Of a stretch of DNA of 64,000 bases, positions 36,298 through 48,955 are shown in pieces. The translations under genes were made by a program, and so were the position numbers. How positions within the stretch are numbered: the first letter of the stretch is position 1; each line of letters begins with the position of its first letter. The notes under the pieces were generated by a model. It worked only from the letters and a program-made list of their open reading frames with translations. It had not been told where the DNA came from and did not search any database. Source of the stretch: Turritopsis dohrnii (lineage: Eukaryota; Cnidaria; Hydrozoa; Anthoathecata; Oceaniidae); contig BQMF02000138.1 in the NCBI GenBank assembly GCA_027922465.2, positions 186,001 to 250,000 of the forward strand, in the 5' to 3' direction.

Positions 36298-39200
36298 TTA
36301 TGAACGAGATTTTTTCTTAATATTGCGAACAACCTCGTGCTTCTTCTTCTTGTTTTTCATACTGGAGCCTCTTTTTGGAATCAACCCTTAAAATAAAAAA
36401 ACCACACCCATTAATAATGTGGTCGTGTTTTACTGTATCAACGGGCACATTTATTAAAAAATCACTGAGGGGGAGTGTATTTCTTTAGAAATATACACAG
36501 AATTTCAATGGAAATGCTCTTCGTCGTAGCGGTTTTTGAAGATTTTTCCCACTCGGCCACGTCTTCAAATACTAATGGCATTTATGTTGTTCGAAAAACA
36601 AAAAAGGAAAATTTTTTCATGATAGTGTCGTCAGTTGGGAAACGTCGTGAGAAGGCGCGGAAGAATATGCACTCCTTCGCAGTGATTTTCAACAAATTTT
36701 CACTTATACTTGAATTTTTGGAACCATTTTTTATATAATTAAGGCATTGAAAGTGAACAAAACTCTTCAAACCAAATTTTATGGAAGTTTTCAAATGCTG
36801 ATTTCAAATTCGTGACTTTTGTTCTTAATCATCCGGGCAAATTTGTTGGAACCACTACGAAGGAGTGCATTTCTATAGAAATATAAGCAGTTCTCAATAA
36901 CAGCACCCTTCATCGCAGTGACTTTGCCCACTGGGTATGGTTTAATTTGGAAACGAATCGACGGGAGATACGGAGTTTATTGTGCATCACGAAAAAAGAT
37001 CTATTCACACCAAGAAAACGTGTTTTAAAGAACACTGTTTTAAATGAAACTTTCTTTGAAAATATCAGGTTCACATACATAATGAATGTTTATAACCAAA
37101 ATATATTTATCGAAATACGGCAGCTATAGGTAGAAAGTTAATATTGAATACCAATCTACGTGACCAGCAATAACATAATGTTAAAAAAGAATGTGTGTTC
37201 CATTTGTGAGTTTTTGGTAAATACAGAACATTATGGATAAAAATAGTTGAAAATAATTGTTCTTTAAAAATATTTTAAAAATATTTTATCAATTGCGTTT
37301 AATTGACTGTGCAGTTTTGACAGCGATTTTTAATGAGTGTTTATAACCTCGCCGCCATGTTGTTAAATTAAAAACGTTCAAAATAAAGTTGAATTTCAAT
37401 GTGAACGACTGCTCTGAAAATAAAACACGATGGATTGTAACATATTTTTTACTGTGGTGTGAATGGGGTTTTGCGGATTATTGAAAAGCTTGAAAAGTCT
37501 ATATGTCATGCAATCACCATGAATGCAATGCTCCCAACCGGCACATTTATTTAAAAATCTCTGCGAAGGAATGCATTTCTACAGAAATATACGTACAATT
37601 TTAATAAAAATGCTCTTCGTCGCAGTGACTTTTTGACGATTTTGCCCACTGGGCTATAAATACTTGCTGTGAGATTTGCCTAAAGAATTCCCCTAAATGA
37701 CGTATACACATTCGGATGCAGTTTATCTAACAGTGCCACACCATTAAAAACTTCGCGGTGTACACTTTGTAAAATTTGTTTGGATAAGTGAGCATGTCTC
37801 GTTCTTTCAAACTCTGTTATAAGAGTTTTGGTCCGAAAGTTTGCTGGTCAGATAAACACACTTCCCAACTTTTATTGAAAAATCACTGCGAAGGAGTGCA
37901 TTTTTGTAGATAAGGTAATATGGGGCAAAATGGGTCGGCTGGGTAAGTCGGGTCATTATAACTTGAATTGTAGATTATAGAGCCTTAGAACCCGATATTT
38001 TTATCGGAACAATATGGTAGGCGAGTAGTGACGGTTGTTATGTTAAAATTATCGGTTTCTAAAGCTCTATCTACACTTCATGACTTAATGACCCGACTTA
38101 CCCCACCGACCCAGCTTACCCCATCTTACCCTACATACACACTATCTAAATAACAATATTACTCAAATAGTGCATTTATTTAAAATAAGTTATCGCAGTG
38201 ACTTTTTGCTGATTTGGCCCACTGGCTTCTTAAATTTGTAATGATTATATAGCCGGTACACTAAAGCTTTTGGGAAACATTTTAAGATAATAGAATGGAA
38301 GGGGCCAAAAGTTACTGAGACAAAAAGAGCAATATAGTGCCTATGATTCTATAGAAAAGTACTCCTCAATTTTGCAGTAATTAGACAAATCACAAGTTTC
38401 AATCTTACTAAGAATAGTTACAGTGAAGAATAGTTGCAGTGGACTTTTCATTTGGGATAACTTCATTGTTTTATTGAGGAACCTTATCTTCTTGAATGTG
38501 AACATAAAAGAAGAATGCTTTCAAGAAACAAAATTATCAGCTGTACCTTTCTTCAGAATTCCGGAGTTTTTTGACTTGCCATTTAACGTTCGTTTTGGCC
38601 CGTTAATCACTTTTATTTCTAAAGAGGATATTTTTTTTCTGGCATTAACACAAATACTTCATTGATAATTTATCGAGAAGATGAATATAAACATAAGAGA
38701 ATATGATTTTTAACCAAACTTGTGTAAACTAACCCGATGGGCAAAATCATCAAAGGTCACTGCGATGAAGAGCATTTTTATTGAAATAATGTATATATTT
38801 CTACTGAAATGCACTCCTTCGCAGTGATTTTTTCGACAAATTTGCCCACTGGGAATTCTTTTCCATGATGCAAAAGAGATACAAGGACATACCAACTTTC
38901 CTTCTACGATGCAAATCTAAACAAAATAACAAAAATTCAAGTTTACTGCAGACATCGATAGAAGGTGTGGTTCCCAGTTCAGATTTAGGTTTAGTCCAAA
39001 GCAATTAGGAACATAGAACATATACACATGTACGAATGCCGACATGGTATAAATCATACCAGTATGATGTAACTCACGGGAATATTGCATGAATCACGAC
39101 AAAAATGGTATACATCATGCCAGAATGGTACAAACTTTTTGCCAAACGAAACTTTTTCAAGATAGTTAAGAACAGGCTATTAAGCCTTGATTGGTCAATT

Positions 39201-40502
39201 AAAAGGAAAACAATGTCACCTTCGTAATCGTCTTCGTCTTCATCTTCATCATATTCTCGTGCATGACCTTAAAGTATTTTTACAAAATAAAACTCTCTTT
39301 TATCCAGACACATTTTGTTTCACTTCATTTCAGATAAATAACATTTTGAACCAAACAAAAACATTAAATTTGGCAACATTCATAAAAAAAAACAATTTTG
39401 AACTGTTAAAAAACGAAACAGCACTAAAAAAATATTTCTTCCAGATCAGACATTTTTTTGTGAAAACTTGAATATACAAATGCGCATCAGTTTTTTCACA
39501 ATACACCCAACCAAAAAAAATTTACTAAAAAATCTACACCAATCACAATCATTTTAAATTACTGAAAAAGAATTTGATGAACAAAAAATAATTAGCACAA
39601 GTTAAATTTCTCCTAATTCTTTAAAACAATAAATGATTGGTAAGAACTCCAAAGGCCTACACACACATCAAAACTTCATAAACAAGCCCTTGCGAAGGAG
39701 TACGTTTCCATAGAAATATACACACTATTTCAATGGAAATGCTCTTCATCGCAGTGACTCTTTGACGATTTTACCCACTGGGAAGAAGTAGTTTATAAGG
39801 CCAAACTTTCCAATTTAAGGCAACGTACCTAATAATTGATATAATAAACGACTAATCCTAGGACCGTTAATTTTAAAACAAAAAGCAAAAGCTTGGCTGG
39901 TCAAACTACATTTCTACCCAGCCGGCAAATTTGTTATAAATTCTCTGCGAAGGAGTACATTTCTATAAAAATATACACACTATTTCATTAAAAGTGCTCT
40001 CCGTCGCAGTGACTTTTTGCCCATTGAGTAATGTAAAATATTTTCAATGTTTAAAGTGTACTCACTAAACGGTTTTTTAGTTTCTGTGACATCTCGGGTG
40101 CTTGAAGCTAAATGGCAAAAACAAGGCAGTGAGTGTATATACCAATCTTCACTGAATCTTACACTGGAAAAAGTAGAATTCTTGCTCAGTGTAAAATTTC
40201 TAAAATGTAGCAAATATCTTGATTTAAGAAACTTGTAACACTAAGAGAAACTGCGAGAAAATTCTGTATTTATGCAAGATCTTCAGAAGACTTAGTGTAA
40301 CCTGTGTGCTTTGGTTATGACTGGAACCATCAAGAGGATAATCAGTAGCTGTGAAGCATACATATTTTGTTGGATTTCAACAGGATTCCTGTATAATCAT
40401 CTTTGTTTTGGTAGACTTTTTGTTTTATTATGATTCTGTATTCTGTTGTGTAAGAAATACCTTTGAGACCGGCCATGTTCATGTTTTTGTTTTCTTGCTG
40501 TT
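36298..40502 (-). CDS. Chain of small exons encoding an acidic then basic tail (possible 3' end of the CAP gene)
   Basis: Eight splice-bounded pieces join in frame on the minus strand: 40502-40461, 40348-40302, 40199-40163, 40107-40066, 39267-39220, 38916-38893, 38618-38547 and 36386-36298 (stop). Most are phase 1 on both sides; the 47 and 37 nt pair meet in phase 0. Several donors are strong (TTTA|GTGAGT, TTG|GTATGT). Together they give about 130 residues: a polar stretch, an acidic exon (HAREYDEDEDEDDYE), LHRRRKV, then a Lys-rich end (MKNKKKKHEVVRNIKKKSRS). I recognise no domain. The upstream phase is compatible with the last CAP exon at 44551, so this may be the C-terminus of that gene; otherwise it is a separate gene whose 5' part is unseen. 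Individual small exons are uncertain; the chain as a whole is more credible. Confidence 0.45.
36440..40030. repeat. Dense cluster of CCCAGTGGGCAAA palindromic MITEs
   Basis: Full or partial copies of one element of about 110-125 bp occur at about 36440-36550, 36655-36710, 36836-36938, 37538-37652, 37861-38228 (split), 38731-38853, 39685-39783 and 39917-40030. Others lie at 12096-12180, 13368-13480, 21672-21730, 23219-23332, 28847-28975, 34222-34297, 35661-35779 and 48331-48455. The arms read GGGCAAATTTGT..AAATCACTGCGAAGGAGTGC and, on the other side, GCTCTTCGTCGCAGTGACTT..GATTTTGCCCACTGGG. No copy has coding potential. Confidence 0.85.
37913..38131. mobile_element. Hairpin element nested inside a MITE copy
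   Basis: A CCCAGTGGG-family MITE is interrupted by 219 bp whose ends are inverted repeats (AGGTAATATGGGG..TGGGTCGG and CCGACCCA..CCCCATCTTACCC), flanked by TA dinucleotides. Removing it restores the MITE consensus around ..GTAGATACACAC. Much of the insert is self-complementary. The TA duplication suggests a Tc1/mariner-like mobiliser. Confidence 0.65.
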
Positions 40503-40543
40503 CTTGTGGAAGCAAAGAGATATTTTTCAGTTCAATAGTTTAA

Positions 40544-43132
40544 CCCAGCAGGCACCCAACGTTTATTTAACGTTAGTCTAACGTTGGTTCTAGGTTTAAC
40601 GTTACCAACGTAAAACCAACGTTACTCCAACGTTAACTACTTACGTTAGTACAACGTTAGAAAGTTACATCAGGACAACGTTAAATTTCGTTAATTTACG
40701 TTATACTAACGTTAGTGTTACGTTATTTTTTACGTTGTGGTAACGTTAGTGGTTGGTTAGAATGGAAGTCTTTTTTAATTAGTATAACGTTAAATACTTA
40801 CGTTAGTATAACGTTAAATACTTACGTTAGTATAACGTTAGATACTTACGTTAGTATAACGTTAAATTTCGTTAATTTACGTTATACTAACGTTAGTGTT
40901 ACGTTATTTTTTACGTTGTGGTAACGTTGGTGGTTGGTTAGAATGGAAGTCTTTTTTTAATTAGTATAACGTTAAATACTTACGTTAGTAAGGGCTATCA
41001 TAAGTAAATCCTTGAGGATGATATGAATTTTGATTCGCACTTGCTACACATTTTCGCCTTTTCAATTAAGAAGTGTATCTCTTGAAAAAACTCGCTTTTA
41101 CCGTGCTAACCTAGTATTTCCTCTCCATTTTACACATGGTAATATGTCTATTATATATCTATTATATACTTCGCGCTAGTCTAGCCTTAAAACGAGAAAT
41201 CAGTTTGATTATTTAATCTTGGTTTTGCTGGCAAGATCTGTACTACATGACTTATAGATGATAGCTAGAGTATTAGGGCCTGCTACTTGATTATTTTTAA
41301 TAGAAATCTTTTACTCAAGGTTTCTGATTAATTTTGTTGTATCCCCAGAGTGTTTTGCTTTGTTAACATATGAAAGCACAAAATGTCTGTTCTATGGACA
41401 TTAGTCAGCTGGAAAATAGATATCTGTTCTAGCATAAATTTCTATTGATTTTCATTTATTGCAATTTGCCGTAACCACAAGCATTCGTTTAACACCTTCA
41501 CTTATATTTGTTTCTTTTTCTTCTATTAGGCATGCGTAAATATTGACATAAAAATATACCTTTCTTGTCAATTAAAGGTAAATATCAACTTCTATGACTA
41601 TTCGCTGTTTTCGTCATTTGTCTTACTTTGTTGGGATGGACACCGGGATTTGTTTACTAGCATGTAGCTTTAGCTAAAAAATGCCCCCGCGCTCAAGCAT
41701 TCCAATGTGTACACACAGCAAGCTATACATTGCAAGCTATACAACGGAAACAAAAACAAATTTTTGTCCGAAAACTCAAAAAAATTCAGATGAATGTTTT
41801 TGCAAGTCTTTACACAGAAACAAATATATACATTTAAACTTTTGTTAACATTGTATAAACTAAACACAATAAAAACAAGAAGAATTGCGAGCATGATCAT
41901 TTCGAAATGGGAGATCAGATTTGAAAACTCCTTGACGGATGGTCTTCACGGTTTTTCACTTACGTTGTAATTGAGTTAAACTTTCTTTAGGATAACTTTT
42001 TTTTTATTGATGCTAATATACCTTTCAAAGAGTGTAATTTGCTACAAACAAAAGAAATGTGTGAACTGAAACCATGGATACGTATTTTATAATCAAAACA
42101 AGATTTGTTAAAGAAATTCTGTAAGAGCCAAAAGAAAAAAAACAAACTTTTTAAAAAAAAAATCAAAGCAAAAAATCCATTAGAAATCTGCGTTTTAAAC
42201 TTTGATTCAAAACAAAAAGTAGCCAATGTTTATAAAAAAAAAAACAAGAAAATGTAAAAAGCTTTTACTGATCATGATCACACACTAGTATGATTAGGTT
42301 TGGCGCGAGGTGGACAGTTAAAATAGAAAAACACGAAGAAAGACAATTTGTAATATAGCTTTCTTGCATACACAGAAATCCAATTAAAATCTTTGCCAAA
42401 AATTACTGCGTTGAACAAAGTTTATTGAATGAAATATTTAGAGCTAAAACATATATATACAAAAATAAAATGATGGTTGGCAAAATTTCAGATTTCAAGC
42501 TGTGCTTCAAAATCCTTGTCGTTCACTTCACTAAAACAACACAAAAGTAACACGAAAAATGTCTAAGCAATTTTAGCATACGATCTTCCTAAATAACATA
42601 GTATAATACAATAATAAATTAGGAAAGAGATACGAAAAAACATTCTGTCTCTCCCACTTACAGTACCATGCTTTGAAACGGAAAAAAAGCAAAGTCAGCT
42701 TATAATTGTATTCCACCGTGTAACGTCAACACGAAAGTTGGAGGATGAAGATGATGATGATGAACAAAATCGGAAACTGACATTCGCCTATCTCGTGAAA
42801 CTACTATGTTGCCTCCTCGCTCGCTTACGCTCGCTGCGGGGGCAATAATGACTTCAGAAGTCATTACAATGTTATAACATTTTGATGTTGTTAACGAAAT
42901 TTAACGTTGTCCTGATGTAACTTTCTAACGTTATGCTAACGTAAGTATTTAACGTTATACTAACGTAAGTATTTAACGTTATACTAACGTAAGTATTTAA
43001 CGTTATACTAACGTAAGTATCTAACGTTATACTAATTAAAAAAAGACTTCCATTCTAACCAACCACTAACGTTACCACAACGTAAAAAATAACGTAACAC
43101 TAACGTTAGTATAACGTTGGGTGCCTGCTGGG
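40544..43132. mobile_element. Large foldback element with ACGTTA-repeat arms
   Basis: It starts CCCAGCAGGCACCCAACGTT and ends with the exact inverse AACGTTGGGTGCCTGCTGGG. Each arm (about 40544-40990 and 42890-43132) is packed with ACGTTAGTATAACGTTA units, many palindromic, and the right arm mirrors the left. A central region of about 1.9 kb has no recognisable transposase. On the minus strand it would lie in the intron before the small exon at 40502. Confidence 0.75.
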
Positions 43133-44380
43133 AAACAGTTTTACATTACAAACATCCGTGATATTTTTCATATATTTGAAAAAGGAGTGTATTTTTAAGC
43201 TTGATTTCCAATATGATTGTAGAATGTTACTTATTTCTATATACATCCTTTTTTATTACTGTCCGAACCAAGCCCAGCTTTTTTCTAAATATCTATGGAA
43301 GACTATGGTTTCATGGTTTTAATACTCACACTTAAAATGCTTCCGAGCTAATCATTTTAGATTGTAATTTTTTCAAAAAAGATAATAATAATAATAATAA
43401 TCAAAAAACCATTTATTTTTTTTTGCCAGCAGAAACACAAATCTTTCAAACGTGTTCAAACTTTCAACAGTTACAAAACCAGAGCTATAGTTAGAGCTCA
43501 GTCCAAATTTACGGAGGAGAGTTCAACCATAACTTTAATCATAACTTTGTAATCTTCCACTTTTGTTGACCTGAATACGCATAGGAATACAGCACCTTAC
43601 AGTACAGTAGTATTTTTGCGTGCAAGGACATCATGTTTCAAACCGGAGGTTTCTTTCCAGTCATACACAGAGCTAGCAAGTTAATTCATATAAGTTAATG
43701 TTTCATGATATCATTTCTGTCACTCAATGCTGTTGCAAGACACATATGTTTTATTAGGAAAACATTTCTTAAAGTTGTTGCAAATTTTGAGATCAACACG
43801 ATGCGCTCATAATTCTTTGAAATTCATGGAATAAATCCGTTGAAAAATCTAACAGTCGATTAGGTAATTTCTAAGTTATACGGTGTTACTATTATGTTAT
43901 TGCAATTAACAGTGGGAGCACACCTCACAACTGATGTCCTCGGAGTGGACTCGAACCCACAACAATCCGAACGTGATTTCTTCACCTTCCCCTCTATGCC
44001 ATCACACAATATATACTCATTTATACATTATATTCACAAACAAGTGATCAAATTAGATAGCCAGAATACAGAATTGCTCAGATGAGTATAATTCTTAAAC
44101 TTGACTATCAGTATTCCCAGATAAATCAAAAGACAGAAATAACTGATAACACCTCAAGGATATCAGGTGGAATATTTTATCAGTCAAGTAACCAAAAAAC
44201 TGTTAAACTAATCAGCCTTGTCAATATTGCCTATTTGGGGATGTAGTAATTTTTCTAACAGTAGTGTTAGTTTTATTTAGAAGCAAAACGAAAAGTTTAA
44301 AACAGAAATAAGTATATGTTTTGGGCCAGGAAAAATATCATCATTATGACGAGGATCGCTTCCAGAGAAGTGTAGCATCT
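43133..44380. other. Non-coding stretch with a SINE-like fragment
   Basis: On the minus strand, about 44002-43855, a tRNA-like sequence carries a perfect B box GGTTCGAGTCC (near 43930-43940) and an A-box-like GGCATAGAGGGG, probably a SINE. A possible 18-nt exon at 43345-43328 has a strong GTGAGT donor but would create a stop when joined downstream. No gene supported. Confidence 0.35.
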
Positions 44381-44550
44381 TTATGCTGAATACTCCCAAT
44401 TAAATTGTAAAATTATGACAAACAAGAAAATCGATGAATCCTCTGTTGGAACCCAGCTGTTCAAAACGTTTGGTTGACTGAATCCAAAATAACAACAATA
44501 ACAATTTTGCAATTCTTGAGAATACTTCAGAAATGAATAAAACAGGGAAC

Positions 44551-47048
44551 CTTCAAGAATCTCAGCTTTCAATTTGGTACCATCACAAACGTTTTCTTTC
44601 TTGAAATCTCCTAAAAAGTACAATCAATTTGAAAAAATTAGTATAAATACAAACATAAGTAGCATAATTCTGCATAAAATTTCCATCATTATTTTTCTTT
44701 CTAAACTAAAAACTGAATCAAATTGTCATTTATTTTCACTTTTGGAATAGTAGGCCACCAATCTCATGTCCTATTGCTTTAACTGCAAATCAAACTGACA
44801 ATACTTGTGAAAACTGTTGTTGTTGGAAGTTGGAACATTGAATAAAGCCTCACAGACACAACAGAGCATTCTCGTAACAAATTCTCGTAAGAATTTTTTG
44901 CCTTGAAATCATTAATGTGTGTTATTTTTTCACTACCACTAAAATAAATTTTTGCTTTCAGTAAAATTCTCTATCACTTTATGAGTAACAAAAAAATCAG
45001 TAATTGGTGCAGAAATTTTCAGGTGATAGCAACCTAACTCAATTTTCAAGAACACCTTAACATTCTGTCTTGTCTCTTCAAATTTTGATTCAAGCTCTCA
45101 TCTCAAATTTGGTTGGCCCTCAAAATTAAAAACCAAACTTAGTTGACACAAACAGATGTTCCATCCATATTTTATGGCTTTTTCTTTTAACAGTTCCATG
45201 ATTGCAGAATATAAAAACAATTTTAAACATCAAACAGTTACAAGCAAAGGCTTCTTTCTGGTGAAAAAATGAGAATTCCCAAATGTATAACTACAACTAT
45301 GCTGCCACTATTATAAATAAACAAAAAGCAACCAAAAAGACATACCTTCTGGTACATTTTCCACATACTTTCCTCCCATATTACCAGCAATTTTGTATCT
45401 TCCAACAGCATAATAACAAGTCATTCCATCTTTTTCTCCTTTTGCGTATCCAATACCAAGTTCCGTTGACTCTTTCCAAATCAGTTGAGTGAAGTGCAAT
45501 GTTCCTGATGTAGGCTCTGATGCTCCAAATTTATAGTTATATTCACATACCTCAGAATACCTGACAAGAAATGATTTGATATTAATATTTCAAACATTAT
45601 GAAATAACTTTACATTGTAGGTTTTAGAGCATTTCTGGGATTGTTCACAAATGACGTTAACCATTGTTTCAAGATTTGTTTACTTCTTTTACCTCTAGCC
45701 CCTCTGGCATTGAATGAATAGGGACTGGAGGCAGAAGTAATCTGGCTGGGAAGTTTTGGGTGAAGTTACTTCTTCTGCATTTCATAATCTGTATCATGTG
45801 CTGGGATTGCAGTACATAATGTTTCTTCCATGTTTCTCTTTCTTCTTCATTCTTGTTGATATGAATGATCTTTTCGTATTTTAGGTACTTAGACATTTTT
45901 TGGTTAGATGTAAAAACATTTGCATAGATAGCACTATTCTTCTGATGCTGTGTATCTTCATCTTCATCTGTGATTAATACTTTACGCTCATGCAATGTAT
46001 TATCCTCATTTGAGAGAAAAAAAATTTTGAATGGAAAAGCCAACAATAGCAACATGGAAGGACTTTCACTCACTATGGATCACATCAAGATCACATTCAG
46101 TGCAAACATTTTCATAAGAAACTTTTACTTAATTAAAAAAATAAATGTTTTTTGTGAAAGTTGACATCAACAGTAATGTCACCACCACCCCCTCTGCCAT
46201 CAACCAGCGTCAACTTCAGCATAACCCCCTCGCCCACCTAACAGTTGACGTCATTTGTGAACAATCCCTTTCCATGTGAACTGACATAAGTTATTCTGAT
46301 TCTACTACAAATAAAATGATTATATATCTTAATTTAGCTCTGACTTTAGCAATACACTGATACTTAGCTGGGAAATAAGATTTAGAAAAATCAGACAACT
46401 ATAAAAGTTTGAATTGTTTTTTATAAGAACTTAGTATTATTAAGAACAGATATCTAATACAAGCATCTGAAACTATGTTGACCATAATGCCTTGGAGAAA
46501 AAATGAAAAAAGGAAAAACGAAAAAAGAAGGGAAGCACACAAAAGTGAAAGAATGGCAATAATGATTGTTGGGATTGACTTGACCACTATTATTGACTTA
46601 TTATTGGCTACTGAAGAAAATCTAAGTTAACTAATTCAAAAAAATTCAAAAAAGGTGACATTGAAATTGAAATCAATCATTTTACTAGTTCCAGTTGACT
46701 ATTTTAACGTTTCGTTTAAGGAAAGTTATTTTTCAACTTGTTTTCTTAATGGTTGCCTTAATAAAAAAATATAGTAAGACAATGAAAAAGAGTTTTGTAA
46801 TACAACACACCATGCACCAACAGGATCAGATGCAGGATATTGCATCTCACCACTGCTACATGCAAATGCTAAGTTCTCTCCATTGTTATCTCTTTCGCCA
46901 CGTTCAGAATGCTTGAGGGTACCCAATTTTGCCAGCTCTTCAGCATAAGCAGTTGCAGATTTTGTCATTTCATCATTAAGTTTCAATTCTGGTACTTTAT
47001 GTATTTTTCGTAAAATGTTGTGTGCTTCAAGGCCAGCTTTTGCAAAAT
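44551..47048 (-). CDS. CAP domain unit 1 (GAPR-1-like), three exons
   Basis: Exons 47048-46811, 45560-45346 and 44610-44551 encode one complete CAP (SCP/Tpx-1/Ag5/PR-1) domain of the GAPR-1/GLIPR2 type. The CAP tetrad is present: His in LEAHNI, Glu in NNGENLA, Glu in YSEVCEYN and His in LHFTQLIWK (the CAP1 signature). The second signature is GRYKIAGNM, as in GAPR-1, where Cys is absent. The domain is entered and left in phase 1, with a phase-2 internal intron after GAW. The third exon (DFKKENVCDG..) is 60 nt if the weak donor GAAG|GTTCCC is used. If not, the frame reads on to a stop at 44381, because the TAA found in unit 2 is changed here. Nearly identical to unit 2, so a recent duplication. 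The cellular site and ligand are unknown; no signal peptide is visible. Confidence 0.88.
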
Positions 47049-47181
47049 CTGAAAATTCAATCTTGAATCAGTCTTGGTGAAATATTTTCTATGTAGTATA
47101 CTTTATTGCAAATCATTTTAGGTATCTTGGAAATTAAACTCACAATATTATAAAAAAATACAACATGTTCGATGGTTTTAC

Positions 47182-48528
47182 CTGACTGTGATTTTTCATC
47201 CACAGATTCACCAGCTAAAAAAAATAGTGACATAACAAAACAAAGCATAGAGGTTTGAACACAAATAAAGGTGCTATCTCATTCTCTTACCATTGTTCGG
47301 ATTGGCTTTTTCCTTTTCAGAAGTCTCTTTGCCTTAAAAAAAAATTTAACATATTATTAAGATGGAAAACAAATGCATAAACTTTCATTCACATGGACTT
47401 TATTTTCTCCTAATTTAAAAAAGCTATCTACGAAAATCAAAATCTTTCCATCAAATCTTTATGGTAAACCTGACCATGACTGATTAGGATAGTTGGTAAA
47501 AAAAAAGTATCCAAAGCAGTAAAGCAGAGAAAAAAAGAAAAACACTTCTTCCTACCAGGTCCTTCATTATCACCATTTTGATCTATAAAAAAATCATGAT
47601 TGAGAGAAAAATCCAAACCTTAACCTCATAACCTTGTAATTATTATTTAATTATTAATAAAATAATAACACATTTACATATTTATACATAACATTTTAAA
47701 GAAACCATGAAGTTATCAAAGACAACAAAAAGTGACATGCTTTTGGTAAGTAAGTGGCGATTTCTTGGAGAAATTTCTGGACTCTACTTAATTGCATTAT
47801 TATAATTCTGTTTATGTCCTTTTTTTGATTTGTTGTGCAGAACAAAAATGCCTTAAAATTACATAATATTCCAATATCACAAGGAACTAGTTAAAAAAAA
47901 TTAAACAAAATTTATGATAAATTTGTCCACATTGACTACTAATTTGTTTGAATTATGGATATATGGATAAATGTATCTGAATCACCCATAATTACAAAGG
48001 CTATGGTTTTCCCTCACAATTCACATTGAAGTGAATGCCAACATAAAAATACTTAAAAATTACTTACCAGCAGTTTGTACGGTTCCTGTGTTATTTGAAC
48101 TTTCGTTGTCTAAAATGAAAATCATACTCATACTGTGATATACCTAACAAAATATCACAGGTAGTGCAACATTGACATAGCTCCATGCAGAAGAAAGTGA
48201 TTTTGAAGAAAATACTTAAAACAATAATAGTAAAAATAGTTAAATTTCTCAACAGTACCTCCATTACCGCCATTTTGTTCTAAAAAGAAGAATTTTAATA
48301 GCAATACTAAACATTATAAATGGCTCATAACTACCCACTGGGCAAAATCGTCAAAATGTCACTGCAATGAAGAGTATCTTTATTGAAATTGTGTGTATAT
48401 TTCTATAGAAATGTACTCCTTCACAGGAGGCTTTTTAACAAATGTGTCCAAAGCATTTTGTCAAAAATTTCTTTAACCATACCTACCTTTCAATTCATTA
48501 GTTCCTGTATTATCTGTTTTTCCCGTAT
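47182..48528 (-). CDS. Six symmetrical micro-exons (linker before CAP unit 1)
   Basis: Six pieces are bounded by clear AG/GT sites: 48528-48487 (42 nt), 48279-48259 (21), 48109-48068 (42), 47582-47556 (27), 47332-47291 (42) and 47214-47182 (33). All are multiples of three and phase 1 at both ends, so each can be skipped singly. Peptides are short and hydrophilic: DTGKTDNTGTNELK, QNGGNG, DNESSNNTGTVQTA, DQNGDNEGP, KETSEKEKANPNN and GESVDEKSQS. NTGT-type and DQNG-type exons alternate, as if a two-exon unit had been duplicated. They likely encode a flexible linker; function unknown. A MITE (48331-48455) sits between the first two. Confidence 0.75.
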
Positions 48529-48955
48529 CTAGATAAAATAATTGATAATATCAGTGAGGTGGACCATTGACAAACTTTGCCACTACTCCAAAACTATTAA
48601 AAAAATAACCACCCTTGCCAATAATGTCTACATGCTGATGTTTCTAATGGTTGCTGTTGTTTTTATTTAGAAATAAATTAAATAAATGTTTATTCAGTAA
48701 TAAATTATGTAAAAGAAAGCAATAATTATATATATGTTCTGGTGCAGGAAATACCATGACAAAGACTTTGTGAAGATTGTTTTACAGGAAAGTGAAGCAT
48801 CTAAACATTCTCATTTGAATGGCAAAGTCATGATATTCGTTGAAAAAGAAATGAATGATTCCTCTGTTGGAACCCAGCTGTTCAAAAAGTTTGATTGACA
48901 GAGTCCAAAACTACAACAATAGCAAATTTTGTAATTCTTGAGAATACTTCAGAAA

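Noticed and set aside
36440..40030. Regularly recurring repeats that might suggest a CRISPR array
   Set aside because: Units are long, palindromic, diverged and irregularly spaced in a eukaryotic intron region; they are MITEs.
41670..42226. Frames inside the large foldback element as a transposase
   Set aside because: Short, hydrophobic or low-complexity frames without any catalytic motif.
43328..43345. An 18-nt phase-1 micro-exon between CAP unit 1 and the tail exons
   Set aside because: The GTGAGT donor is strong, but joining it to the exon at 40502 creates a stop codon, and the acceptor is weak.
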